Source: Myxococcota bacterium (GTDB taxonomy: Bacteria > Myxococcota > XYA12-FULL-58-9 > JALHOP01). From it: a stretch of 64,000 nt of DNA. The notes under the pieces were generated by a model. The model was not told where the DNA came from, ran no database searches, and worked only from the letters and a program-made list of their open reading frames with translations. Of the stretch, positions 31,022 through 39,759 are shown piece by piece; within the stretch, counting starts at the first letter, position 1; each line of letters begins with the position of its first letter. The stretch is from contig JALHOP010000008.1 in assembly GCA_022842935.1 (NCBI GenBank), positions 62,001-126,000 of the forward strand. The letters are read 5' to 3'. Made by a program: the position numbers and the translations under genes.

Positions 31022-33439
31022 CTAACCGCGCAGCGTCACGAGGGTGACCCCGTCGCCACCCTCGTGTCGCTCGCCTGGGCGGGAGCTCTCGACGTATGGC
31101 GAGAGCTTGAGCGTGTCGCGGATGGCGTCCTTGAGAGCGCCGGTGCCGTGGCCGTGCACGACGACTCCAAACGACGCGCCTTTGAGGTAGAGCGCGTCGA
31201 GAAAAGCCTCGAGGTTACGAATGGCGTCGTCGGCGCGCTGACCGCGGATGTCGAGCCGTGCGGACGGCTCGTCCGCTCCTAGCGCCCCACCGCGCGCGGC
31301 CCGCGCCTTCTCGTCACGCGTACGGCCGCGCAGGCCGTCCCCCCCCTTGGCGGCACCGCCAGCAGCCTTCACAGGCACGAGGTCCTGGAGCTTCGCGCGA
31401 GTACGGAGCGCACCGACCAACACGGTCGCGACGTTGTCAGCAAGAGCAATGACCTCGCCGTCTTTGCCGAGACTCGCCACCCGCACCTTGCTACCGACTT
31501 TGATGGCGCCTCCCGCCGCACGATCGCTCGCGCGCACCTCCGCGACGTTTTGCTCTCGCATGCTCTGCGCCGCGAGCTCTTGCGCTTTCTCGGCGAGCTC
31601 GCGCTGCGCTCGCTGGGCCTCACGCATGTCAGGCGCCGCCTGCAGGTGAGCGATGAGCTTTGCGACCTGCGCGCGGGCCGCATCGATCTCGCTGGCGAGC
31701 TCGGCGCGAGCCTCGGCCCGAGCTTGGTCGCGAGCGCGAGCAGCGTCTTGCTCGATCGCTGCGGCCGCCGCACGGATCCGCTCGGCTTCCTCGAGAGCTT
31801 CACGCGCCCTCGCCCGATCTCCTTCGGCGGACCGGGAGAGCTCGTCGAGCCTCGCGAGCGCCTGACTGAGCTGCGAGCCCTCGCTCATGCGTTTGCGGGC
31901 GACCTCGAGAATAGCCGGCGGCAGCCCGACCTGCCCCGCAACCTCGAGCGCGTTCGACATACCCGCGGTGCCCAGTTGCAGCGCATAGGTCGGTCGCATC
32001 GTATTCGGGTCGAGGCCAACGCGCGCGTTCACGAAGCGCTCGTCGGTCACGGCCAGCGCCTTCACCTCTTCGAGATGCGTGGTGACGAAGGTTCGCGCTT
32101 CTTTGTCCGCAAGATAGTCGAGCACAGCCGTGGCGATGGCAGCGCCTTCACGGGGATCGGTGTCGGCCGCGATTTCGTCGACCAGCACCCAGTGCCCGGC
32201 GCGAGCGACCTCGAGGACATCCTTCAGACGGGTGAGGTGTGCCGAGAAGCTCGACAGGCCTTGCGCCATGTTCTGAGCGTCCCCCACCACCGACAGCACC
32301 CCTCGGACCAACGGTAGAGCGGAGCTGTCGCTCGCGGGGATGGGCAGACCCGCCCGCAACATGAGGGCACACAACCCAGCAGCCGTGATGGTGACTGTCT
32401 TGCCACCCGCATTGGGGCCAGACACGACCAGCGTGGTCTGCCGTTCACCGAGCACGACGCGGTTGGCGACCACGTCCTTGCCCTGCAGGAGCAATATCGG
32501 GTGACGTAGCCGCTCGAGTACCACCTCGCTCCGCGATGGAGGAACGATGCGAGGCACGGCGGCGTCGAGCTCGTTGGACAGCCGCGCTGCCGCTTGCACG
32601 AAGTCGAGCGCCGCGAACGCCTGCGTCGCCGCGCGAATGGCCTCGACCTGACCTGCGACGTCTTCGGAGAGCTCGTGTAGGACTCGGCGCTCCTCCTCGG
32701 CGGCCAGCGATTCGGCGATGGAGAGCTCGTTGCCGAGTCCGATGATCTGCTCGGGCTCGACGAAGATGGTCTGCCCGCTCTGCGATGCGTTGTGCACGAT
32801 GCCGGGAACGCGTGCACGATACGAGGCATTGATAGGCAAGACGTACCGATCGTTGCGCGTACTGAAATAGCTATCCCGCAGGTTCTCCGCGAACATCGGA
32901 TCGCGCATGAGCTCGTCGATGCGCGCTTGGATCTGTTGATGGAGAGCTCGCGCCCGCTGGCGGTACATGGCCAACGCGTCACTCGCCGTGTCGCGTACCG
33001 TACCCGACGGCTCGAGCGCGTCATCGATTCGCGAGCCGATGGGGCCTAGGTTGGGAACAGCTTGGGCTTCCCGCGCAAGGAGCGGCGCCTCCATGGCCTG
33101 CTGACGCCCAAAAGCGCGCACGCGTAGCGCCGTGTGCGCGACCCGCGCGACCGCCAGCAGCTCGGTGGCGGCCAAGGGGGCGCCCTTGGAAACGCGGTCG
33201 AGCGCCGGCCGCACGTCATCGGTGCCAGCCAAGGGGACCTCGAGCTGCTTGCGCAAAATAGTCCGCGCTTCCTCGACGCGAGCAAGTGACGTTTCGACTT
33301 CCCCTTCGCTCGCCAAAAACCCGAGTGCGGCCGCGGGTTCGCGGCCTAGGCTACTACCGCAGCGGGCGACCAGCGCCTCACGGATACGCGGCCAGCCGAG
33401 CTCGTTGAGGGTCGTGTCGTTGACTTGGAAGGATGTCAT
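31022..33439 (-). CDS. mutS2: Endonuclease MutS2 (ribosome/recombination-linked MutS homolog with Smr domain)
   Basis: 805 residues from ATG 33439 (a TTG two codons upstream is possible). MutS core: Walker [16 protein letters not shown] and the following D-E and TTHLEEV elements, in the order of MutS2 (no mismatch-recognition domain I). A long charged coiled coil (about 500-640, rich in E-A-R) precedes the C-terminal Smr endonuclease domain, which shows [12 protein letters not shown] and the [13 protein letters not shown] motif. MutS2 suppresses recombination or, in Bacillus, resolves collided ribosomes. The C-terminus faces the rpmG terminator; the start lies 51 nt from the divergent sod gene, so they share a promoter region. 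Confidence 0.95.
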   Translation of the reverse strand: MTSFQVNDTTLNELGWPRIREALVARCGSSLGREPAAALGFLASEGEVETSLARVEEARTILRKQLEVPLAGTDDVRPALDRVSKGAPLAATELLAVARVAHTALRVRAFGRQQAMEAPLLAREAQAVPNLGPIGSRIDDALEPSGTVRDTASDALAMYRQRARALHQQIQARIDELMRDPMFAENLRDSYFSTRNDRYVLPINASYRARVPGIVHNASQSGQTIFVEPEQIIGLGNELSIAESLAAEEERRVLHELSEDVAGQVEAIRAATQAFAALDFVQAAARLSNELDAAVPRIVPPSRSEVVLERLRHPILLLQGKDVVANRVVLGERQTTLVVSGPNAGGKTVTITAAGLCALMLRAGLPIPASDSSALPLVRGVLSVVGDAQNMAQGLSSFSAHLTRLKDVLEVARAGHWVLVDEIAADTDPREGAAIATAVLDYLADKEARTFVTTHLEEVKALAVTDERFVNARVGLDPNTMRPTYALQLGTAGMSNALEVAGQVGLPPAILEVARKRMSEGSQLSQALARLDELSRSAEGDRARAREALEEAERIRAAAAAIEQDAARARDQARAEARAELASEIDAARAQVAKLIAHLQAAPDMREAQRAQRELAEKAQELAAQSMREQNVAEVRASDRAAGGAIKVGSKVRVASLGKDGEVIALADNVATVLVGALRTRAKLQDLVPVKAAGGAAKGGDGLRGRTRDEKARAARGGALGADEPSARLDIRGQRADDAIRNLEAFLDALYLKGASFGVVVHGHGTGALKDAIRDTLKLSPYVESSRPGERHEGGDGVTLVTLRG

Positions 33440-33490
33440 GGCCAATACGTCTACGTCCTACAACCTGGTCATGCCCGAAAGGAAACGACA

Positions 33491-34111
33491 ATGGCCTATC
33501 CGTTCAAGCTTCCAGAGCTTGGTTACTCGTACGACGCAGTCGAGCCACACGTCGACAGCAAGACGATGGAAATCCACCACACCAAGCATCACAACACCTA
33601 TGTCACCAACCTGAACAAGGCGCTCGAGAGCAAGCCCGACCTCCAGAAGATGGAGCTCGAGGAGCTGGTCGCGAAGTGCAACAGCCTCCCAGAGGACGTA
33701 AAGACGGTCGTCCGCAATAACGGAGGCGGTCATCACAACCACTCGCTATTCTGGCAGTGGCTCAAGCCGAAAGGCCCGGCGGCGCCAACCGGCAAGCTCG
33801 CCGACGCCATCACCAAGAAGTTCGGTGACCTCGAGAAGCTCAAGACGCTGTTCAACGAAGCAGCCACCAAGCGCTTCGGATCTGGCTGGGCCTGGCTCGT
33901 CGTCGACGCCAAGGGTGAGCTCGAGGTGATGTCGACCGCGAACCAAGACTCGCCCCTGATGGACGGCAAGACCCCTGTGCTGGGTCTCGATGTGTGGGAG
34001 CACGCGTACTACTTGAAGTACCAAAACAAGCGCCCCGACTACATCACGGCGTTTTGGAGCGCGGTGAACTGGGACGCTGCGGCGAAGATGTACGATGCGG
34101 TGAAGAAATAA
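33491..34111 (+). CDS. sod: Superoxide dismutase, Fe/Mn type
   Basis: 206 residues from ATG 33491, with AAAGGAAA 8 nt upstream. Metal ligands of the family are evident: His in [13 protein letters not shown], His in [14 protein letters not shown], and Asp and His in [19 protein letters not shown]. The enzyme dismutates superoxide to oxygen and peroxide; no signal peptide, so it is cytoplasmic. I do not try to decide between Fe and Mn from the sequence. Divergent from mutS2; a strong hairpin downstream is shared with the convergent bcp gene, a peroxidase that could remove the peroxide formed. Confidence 0.97.
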   Translation: MAYPFKLPELGYSYDAVEPHVDSKTMEIHHTKHHNTYVTNLNKALESKPDLQKMELEELVAKCNSLPEDVKTVVRNNGGGHHNHSLFWQWLKPKGPAAPTGKLADAITKKFGDLEKLKTLFNEAATKRFGSGWAWLVVDAKGELEVMSTANQDSPLMDGKTPVLGLDVWEHAYYLKYQNKRPDYITAFWSAVNWDAAAKMYDAVKK

Positions 34112-34126
34112 GATCTGGCTTGGCGA

Positions 34127-34165
34127 GCGAAAACCGGTGATCGCAGCTCGGTCATCGGTTTTCGC
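34127..34165. terminator. Bidirectional terminator between sod and bcp
   Basis: A 17-bp stem (34127-34143 with 34149-34165, two G-T wobbles, 5-nt loop) lies between two convergent genes. It starts GCGAAAACC and ends GGTTTTCGC, giving T-runs on either strand. Its right arm contains the CGGTCATCGGT sequence seen in the heptamer arrays. Confidence 0.85.
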
Positions 34166-34186
34166 TTGTTGGCACGCAGCTCTCGT

Positions 34187-34642
34187 TCACTCTGTCGCTG
34201 CTTCGAGGACCTTCTCGACGTGGCCCGGCACCTTCACCGGCGACCACACCTTGAGCACCTTGCCCTTCTCGTCGATGAGGACGGTCGTACGTATCGTCCC
34301 CATGACTTTCTTCCCGTACATGTTCTTTTCGCCGTAGGCCCCGTAGGCTTTGGCGACCTTGTTGTCTGCGTCGCTCAACAGCTCGAACGGTAACTTCTGT
34401 GCCGCGCGAAACTTCTCGTGCGACGCAAGCGAGTCCTTCGAGACGCCGACGACCGCGGCGCCGGCCTTCTTCAAGCGCGCCATATTGTCGCGAAAGTCGC
34501 AGGCCTCTTGGGTGCAGCCCGGCGTCGCGTCTTTCGGATAAAAATACAACACCAGCTTCTTGCCGGCGTAGTCCTTGAGCGACTTCTCGCCACCCTCAGT
34601 CGACGGCAGCGTAAATTGGGGGGCCTTGTCACCTGCTTCCAT
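34187..34642 (-). CDS. bcp: Thioredoxin-dependent peroxiredoxin (Prx Q/Bcp)
   Basis: 151 residues, a single thioredoxin-fold domain. The peroxidatic Cys43 is in YPKDATPGCTQEACDF and a probable resolving Cys48 lies five residues later, the typical atypical-2-Cys Prx Q pattern. It reduces hydrogen or organic peroxides using thioredoxin. The ATG (34642) overlaps the end of the DUF4412 gene by 14 nt, so it is the last gene of a corA-DUF4412-bcp operon. Its 3' end meets the sod terminator. Sits opposite sod, the enzyme that makes peroxide. Confidence 0.95.
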   Translation of the reverse strand: MEAGDKAPQFTLPSTEGGEKSLKDYAGKKLVLYFYPKDATPGCTQEACDFRDNMARLKKAGAAVVGVSKDSLASHEKFRAAQKLPFELLSDADNKVAKAYGAYGEKNMYGKKVMGTIRTTVLIDEKGKVLKVWSPVKVPGHVEKVLEAATE

Positions 34643-35339
34643 TTTCTTCTCCTCGCGGCGGCGGCGGCTTTGCCTCCGCGTCGTCGGCAGCCTTGGGCGG
34701 CGCCGTCTTTGTGTAGCCCTTCGGAACCTCGAACGCGTCGTCAGCGAGCTTCTTGCGCTCGACCTTCACGGTCGTCACCGTGATGACGTGGCCGGCTTCG
34801 TTGCTGATGGCCTTCATCGGATAGCCGCCAAAACCTCGGCGCACCAGAGCGTCGCCGAAGCGCTGATCGTTCCCGATCTCGGGTGCGATCAGGGTGAACG
34901 CGCCCTCGACAACAATGTCTGGAGTCAACCAGACGTCGATGACCGCCCCGGAGGGAACCTCGCGCAACTGCACATGTTCGGTCATGACGCCCGACACCCG
35001 CTCGCGGCCGATCCGCTTGACGTCGATGGTCTTGGGCAGCTCCGGCGGTCCCTCGGGGAGTGACGCACCGACCGCTTCAGCCGAAAGCTCCACCCACTGC
35101 TTCTCGTCGTGCAAGAGCTGTACGACGCGCGCGGGCTGGTCGTGCCAGCGCAACATGCTGACCTGAGCGTCGACGCCCCCGCCGGCCGTATCGACACGCG
35201 AGTCGCCATTTCTACGTACGAGGACGTGGCTCTTCACGGCTCCCACCTGCTCAATGGTCGCTTCGACGTGGAGCACCCCTTCGAAAGGCGGCGGAGCCTT
35301 TGCCGGAGCTGTCCCCAGCAGTGACAGGAGCAGCAGCAT
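34629..35339 (-). CDS. DUF4412-like exported protein
   Basis: 236 residues from ATG 35339. N-terminal signal peptide MLLLLSLLGTAPAKA, then a beta-rich mature domain with HVEATIEQVGAVKSHVLVRR, VVQLLHDEKQWVEL and the Ala/Pro-rich C-terminal tail. The arrangement resembles DUF4412/LolA-like lipid-binding folds, but the function is not known. The start codon overlaps the corA stop by one base (TGATG), so translation is coupled, and its 3' end overlaps bcp. It may be involved in envelope homeostasis; that is inference from context only. Confidence 0.72.
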   Translation of the reverse strand: MLLLLSLLGTAPAKAPPPFEGVLHVEATIEQVGAVKSHVLVRRNGDSRVDTAGGGVDAQVSMLRWHDQPARVVQLLHDEKQWVELSAEAVGASLPEGPPELPKTIDVKRIGRERVSGVMTEHVQLREVPSGAVIDVWLTPDIVVEGAFTLIAPEIGNDQRFGDALVRRGFGGYPMKAISNEAGHVITVTTVKVERKKLADDAFEVPKGYTKTAPPKAADDAEAKPPPPRGEENGSR

Positions 35340-36367
35340 CACAACCAGTCGCGGCGCTTGAAGTACCAATAGGGGGTGATCGCCGAGACCAACATCAACA
35401 CCAGTGCAAGCGGATACCCGGCGCGCCAACCGAGCTCCGGCATGAACTGAAAATTCATGCCGTAGATACTCGCGATGAGCGTCGGCGGCAGGAAGACGAC
35501 TGCCACGACCGAGAAGAGCTTGATGATGTTGTTCTGCTCGATGTTGATGAGCCCGAGGTTGGCGTCGAGCAGAAAACTGACCTTCGCGGACAGCGCGGCG
35601 GCATGCTCGCTGAGCGCCCGAAGGTCGCGCGAGACGCTCTTCTCGCGCTCACGCACCGCTGGAGCGGACCACGAGGGCTTCACGTTCAACCAGAAGGCGA
35701 GCAGACGCGTGATGCTAACGATGCTGTCTTGCGCCTTCGAGACCAGTTCGCCCTGCCGCCCCAGCCGCCGCAAGACCGCCTGCAGGGTGTTTTCCGTGTC
35801 GACGTTCAAGTTCTTGCGCACCAGGTGCCTGGTCGGCCGGGGGGCCGCATCGCCACCAATCGAGCGCGAGCTGAAGATATGGCGCGAGACCTCTTCGGCT
35901 TGGTGCCCGACCGCCTCGAGAACATCGGCCATGCGCTCGACCAGGGTCTCGAGCAAATTGATGAGCACCAACTCGCCCGACGAGCAGAACGTCGGATGCT
36001 TGAGCAGACGGCTCTCGTAGATGCTGAAGGCGCGCGCGCTGCCATAGCGGATCGTTACGAGAAGCGCTTTGGTGAGAATGAATGTGCAGGGGATCTGCTC
36101 GGGCTCTTCCGTATCGGCGCGCGTGAGCAGGGTCGCAGTCATGAAGATGGCATCGCTCTCTTCATAAAAGCGGCTCGAGAACTCGATACCCTCCATCTCT
36201 TCGCGGGTGGGGGCGTTCAAGCCCAGGACCCCTTCGACCAGCTCTTCCTCGGTGGGGGTCGGTTCGAGCAGATCGATCCAGACCGCACCCTTGGGCATGG
36301 TCCCGTCATCGTTCCAAGGGAGCTTCTTGACGGTTATGCCGTTCTCGAGCACGTAGACCGACAACAT
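35339..36367 (-). CDS. corA: CorA-type Mg2+/Co2+ transporter
   Basis: 342 residues. A large N-terminal cytoplasmic domain (about 1-270) ends in a long helix, followed by two transmembrane segments: FSVVAVVFLPPTLIASIYGMNF and, after a short loop, YPLALVLMLVSAITPYWYF. The GMN motif at the end of TM1 is diagnostic of the family, which forms pentameric channels for Mg2+. C-terminus is short and basic. It is the first gene of a coupled operon (corA-DUF4412-bcp). ATG 36367 has AGGGCCC upstream; divergent from tex with 147 nt between. Confidence 0.95.
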   Translation of the reverse strand: MLSVYVLENGITVKKLPWNDDGTMPKGAVWIDLLEPTPTEEELVEGVLGLNAPTREEMEGIEFSSRFYEESDAIFMTATLLTRADTEEPEQIPCTFILTKALLVTIRYGSARAFSIYESRLLKHPTFCSSGELVLINLLETLVERMADVLEAVGHQAEEVSRHIFSSRSIGGDAAPRPTRHLVRKNLNVDTENTLQAVLRRLGRQGELVSKAQDSIVSITRLLAFWLNVKPSWSAPAVREREKSVSRDLRALSEHAAALSAKVSFLLDANLGLINIEQNNIIKLFSVVAVVFLPPTLIASIYGMNFQFMPELGWRAGYPLALVLMLVSAITPYWYFKRRDWL

Positions 36368-36514
36368 AAGGGCCCTGGGGCGACCCTCTGGTCGCCAGCT
36401 AGCGAAGCGATATACGAAGCCGCAAAGCGGCGTGGGAGCCTGGAGGGCTGAATGCCCGACTGGTGCCTAGGTAGCAATGTCGCCCCATGGGCCGCAATCT
36501 GGAGTTGATGTCCC

Positions 36515-38839
36515 GTGAAGGTATCGAGATCTGACCTCTTGGCCAGCGAGCTCAAGGTCGCACCCCGTCAGGTGGACGCGGTGCTCACGCTCTTCAAGGA
36601 TGGGGCGACCGTCCCCTTCATCGCACGCTACCGTAAGGAGGCGACCGGCAACCTCGACGAGGTGCAGATCCGGGCCATCCAGGAGCGAAACGAATATCTG
36701 ACGCAACTCGATGACCGTCGCACGGCGATCGTTAGCTCGGTCCGTGAACAAGGCAAGCTCACCCCAGAGCTCGAAGCCAAGCTCATGGCCGCGGACTCCA
36801 AGGCCGCGCTCGAGGACCTCTACGCCCCCTTCAAGCCCAAGCGGCGCACCCGCGGCACCATGGCTCAAGAAAAGGGCCTCTTGCCGCTCGCCGAACGCAT
36901 TCTCGCCCAAACGACCATCGGCGACCCGGCTGCGGAGGCCGCTGCCTACGTCAGCGAAGAGCGCGGCGTGAAGAGCGCCGAGGAAGCCCTCCAGGGTGCG
37001 CGTGACATCGTCGCGGAGGTGGTCGCGGACAATTCTGAGATCCGCACGCTCGTGCGAACCGCCATGGTCGAGCATGGCGTCGTGGCGAGCCAGCCAGTTC
37101 CGGAAAAAACCAAAAGTCCGACGAAGTTCGAGCAGTACTACAGCTTCCGAGAGGCCTTCAAAACCATCCCGTCGCACCGCTTTCTGGCCATTCGTCGTGG
37201 CGAGCGCGAAGGCGTCCTCAAGCTTCACGTCGAGCTCGACGGCGCGCCGCTCGTCGCCCGCATGCACGCCATCATGGGCGTCTCGGCGCAGTCCCCCTTC
37301 GCGAGAGACCTGAGCGCCGCTATCCAGGACGGCTATGACAGGCTCATCGTGCCCAGCGTCGAGACTGACGTTCGGGTCGACGTGAAGATGCGTGCCGACC
37401 GCGAAGCGGTCGAGGTCTTCTCCACCAACTTGAAGAGCCTCTTGTTGTCGGCGCCGCTCGGCGCGCGCAGCGTCATCGGGATTGATCCGGGCGTGCGAAC
37501 GGGCTGCAAATGCGCCGCGGTCGACATGACCGGGAAGTTCCTGGACGCCGTCACCATCTATCCGACACAAAAAGCCGAGGAGGCGGCGGTCCAGCTGCTC
37601 GCATTCGTTGCCAAGCACCAGCCCTACGCGCTCGCGATTGGCAACGGCACGCATGGCCGCGAAACCGAGACCTTCACCCGCAAGGCCCTCCTGGCAGCCA
37701 AGGTCGAGGGCGTGATCGTGGTCAGCGTCAACGAGTCCGGCGCGAGCGTGTACAGTGCTTCAGACGTCGCGCGCGACGAGTTCCCCAATCTCGACCTCAC
37801 GGTGCGTGGCGCCATTTCGATCGCAAGGCGCCTTCAAGACCCGCTCGCCGAGCTGGTGAAGATCGACCCCAAAGCCATCGGGGTCGGGCAGTATCAGCAC
37901 GACGTCCATCAGCCGCTGCTCGCCCGTAAGCTCGATGAAGTCGTCGAGAGCTGCGTCAACCACGTCGGAGTCGAGCTCAACACGGCGAGCGCCCCCCTGC
38001 TCGCCCGCGTCGCTGGCATTGGACCTGCTCTTGCGAAGAAGATCGTCGCGCATCGCGAGGAACGCGGCGCGTTCAAGAGCCGGGCCGACCTTCACGAGGT
38101 CGCAGGTCTCGGCCCGCGGGCGTTCGAGCAGGCCGCAGGCTTCTTGCGCGTCCGCAACAGCGACCATCCGCTCGACGACTCGGCAGTGCATCCCGAACGC
38201 TACGACTTGGTCGCCCGAATCGCTCGGGACCTCGGCGTCGAGCTCGCCGTGCTGGTGGGCAACCGGGAGCTCGCCAAGAACATCGACGTCGAGAAGTACG
38301 TCGGTGAGGGCGTCGGCGTCCCGACGTTGAAGGACATCGTCAGCGAGTTGCAGAAGCCTGGCCGTGACCCGCGCGAGACGTTTACGCCACCCAAGTTTCG
38401 CGACGATGTTTTCAGCGTCGAAGATTTGAAGCCGGGCATGACGTTCGAGGGCGTGGTCACGAACGTGACTGCATTCGGCGCCTTCGTCGATATCGGAGTG
38501 CACCAGGACGGCCTCGTGCACGTGTCGCAGCTCGCGAACGGCTTCGTGAAGAACCCCGCCGAAGTGGTCAAGGCGGGCGACAAGCTGCAGGTGCGCGTCC
38601 TCGAGGTTGACCTGCAGAGGAAACGCATCGCGCTGTCGGCCAAGAGCGAGCAGCCGCGCGTCGAGCGGCCACGGCGTGAAGAGCGGCGGCCGGATCGGCA
38701 GGCACAGAGCGAGGCTCAGGCACGAGGCCGAGGCGGCAGACGCGGCGGCGGTAGACAAAACGACCGGCGCGAACAACCCCAGCAACCCGAGAAACCACGT
38801 TTTTCGAACAACCCGTTCGCAAACCTCAAGATCCGGTGA
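36515..38839 (+). CDS. tex: Tex-family transcription accessory protein with S1 RNA-binding domain
   Basis: 774 residues, starting GTG at 36515 with GGAG 10 nt upstream. Elements in order: N-terminal helical Tex domain (FIARYRKEATGNLDE), YqgF/RuvX-like nuclease fold (VIGIDPGVRTGCKCAAVD), helix-hairpin-helix repeats (about 500-560), and S1 domain (MTFEGVVTNVTAFGAFVDIG, about 645-715). The C-terminal 55 residues are Arg/Gln/Gly-rich and probably disordered, an unusually long basic tail. Tex binds nucleic acids and affects transcription, toxin expression in Bordetella and stress survival. Monocistronic as far as the window shows. Confidence 0.96.
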   Translation: MKVSRSDLLASELKVAPRQVDAVLTLFKDGATVPFIARYRKEATGNLDEVQIRAIQERNEYLTQLDDRRTAIVSSVREQGKLTPELEAKLMAADSKAALEDLYAPFKPKRRTRGTMAQEKGLLPLAERILAQTTIGDPAAEAAAYVSEERGVKSAEEALQGARDIVAEVVADNSEIRTLVRTAMVEHGVVASQPVPEKTKSPTKFEQYYSFREAFKTIPSHRFLAIRRGEREGVLKLHVELDGAPLVARMHAIMGVSAQSPFARDLSAAIQDGYDRLIVPSVETDVRVDVKMRADREAVEVFSTNLKSLLLSAPLGARSVIGIDPGVRTGCKCAAVDMTGKFLDAVTIYPTQKAEEAAVQLLAFVAKHQPYALAIGNGTHGRETETFTRKALLAAKVEGVIVVSVNESGASVYSASDVARDEFPNLDLTVRGAISIARRLQDPLAELVKIDPKAIGVGQYQHDVHQPLLARKLDEVVESCVNHVGVELNTASAPLLARVAGIGPALAKKIVAHREERGAFKSRADLHEVAGLGPRAFEQAAGFLRVRNSDHPLDDSAVHPERYDLVARIARDLGVELAVLVGNRELAKNIDVEKYVGEGVGVPTLKDIVSELQKPGRDPRETFTPPKFRDDVFSVEDLKPGMTFEGVVTNVTAFGAFVDIGVHQDGLVHVSQLANGFVKNPAEVVKAGDKLQVRVLEVDLQRKRIALSAKSEQPRVERPRREERRPDRQAQSEAQARGRGGRRGGGRQNDRREQPQQPEKPRFSNNPFANLKIR

Positions 38840-39000
38840 GGGGCAACGAAGCGATTCGAGCCCTTAAGGCCAACTCAGCTCGGTTGAACGCCGTGCGGTA
38901 CTCGCGAGCCGCAGGTCGGTGCAGCTCACAGCGGCGGGTCGCGGCGCTGCCGTGAAGGTGATCAACCCAAGCGATGGCTTGCAACGGCGTCGCGAGCGTC

Positions 39001-39759
39001 CTACCCGCTCTGCGAACTGCTGTCGTCCCCGGTAGACAAGACTCGACCGCTGCGCTCAGGGGCGAGCAGGCCTGCATCGAGAGCGTAGCGCACTAGATCG
39101 GCGCGGTTCTTCAAGCCGACCTTCTCGGCGACGCGGGCCCGATAGGTCTCGACGGTCTTCACGGACAGCCCCAGGCTGTCGGCGATTTGCTGGTTGGTGT
39201 AACCGTGCGCGACGCTGGTTAGCACTTCGCGTTCGCGCTGCGACAAGCGTACGTCACGCCATCCGCCGTCGCGGTCGCCTGCCTTGGGGTTCACGATCTC
39301 TTCGAGGCTGCCTGTGCTCGCGAGCGAGACATCGATGTAGGATCGGCCTTGGCTCACCGTACGAATCGCAGAGAGAAGCTCGGAGTCCGCCGCACGCTTG
39401 ACCACGAAACCCGCGCCGCCCGCCGCGAGAACGGAGCGCACATAAGCGTATTCGTCGTGCATGGTGAGTACCAACACGCGTGTCCGCGGGTAGCGCTCGC
39501 GAATCACCTCCAAGGCGCGGATGCCGCCCATTCCAGGCATCGACAGATCGAGAAGCACGATGTCGGGGTCGAGCTCGCCGACCCTGCGGATAGCGTCTTC
39601 ACCATCGACGGCTTCTCCGACGACCTCCATGTCGTTCTGCGTGTTGATCAACATGCGCAGCCCGCTGCGCAGGATGGCGTGGTCATCCGCCACGAGAATG
39701 CGAATACGGGGTGTTCCTTCGTCGTCGACACGCCCGGGGGTAACGTCTTCGCCGTTCAT
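39001..39759 (-). CDS. NarL/LuxR-type response regulator
   Basis: 252 residues from ATG 39759 with GAGGAAAAA immediately upstream; the longer frame lies inside the upstream gene. Receiver domain (about 20-140): acidic pair D25-D26 in LVADDHAILRSG, phosphoacceptor D71 in IVLLDLSMPGMGG, then VLTMHDEYAYVRS and Lys in FVVKRAAD. C-terminal LuxR HTH (about 180-240): LSQREREVLTSVAHGYTNQQ and SVKTVETYRARVAEK. Expected to be phosphorylated by a histidine kinase, not found in the window. ATG overlaps the stop of the degenerate sigma-54-activator-like gene (ATGA), so the pair is coupled. Confidence 0.95.
   Translation of the reverse strand: MNGEDVTPGRVDDEGTPRIRILVADDHAILRSGLRMLINTQNDMEVVGEAVDGEDAIRRVGELDPDIVLLDLSMPGMGGIRALEVIRERYPRTRVLVLTMHDEYAYVRSVLAAGGAGFVVKRAADSELLSAIRTVSQGRSYIDVSLASTGSLEEIVNPKAGDRDGGWRDVRLSQREREVLTSVAHGYTNQQIADSLGLSVKTVETYRARVAEKVGLKNRADLVRYALDAGLLAPERSGRVLSTGDDSSSQSG

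Noticed and set aside
35300-36451. 383-codon plus-strand frame opposite corA
   Set aside because: Antisense of a clear CorA protein with a GMN motif; no domain of its own.
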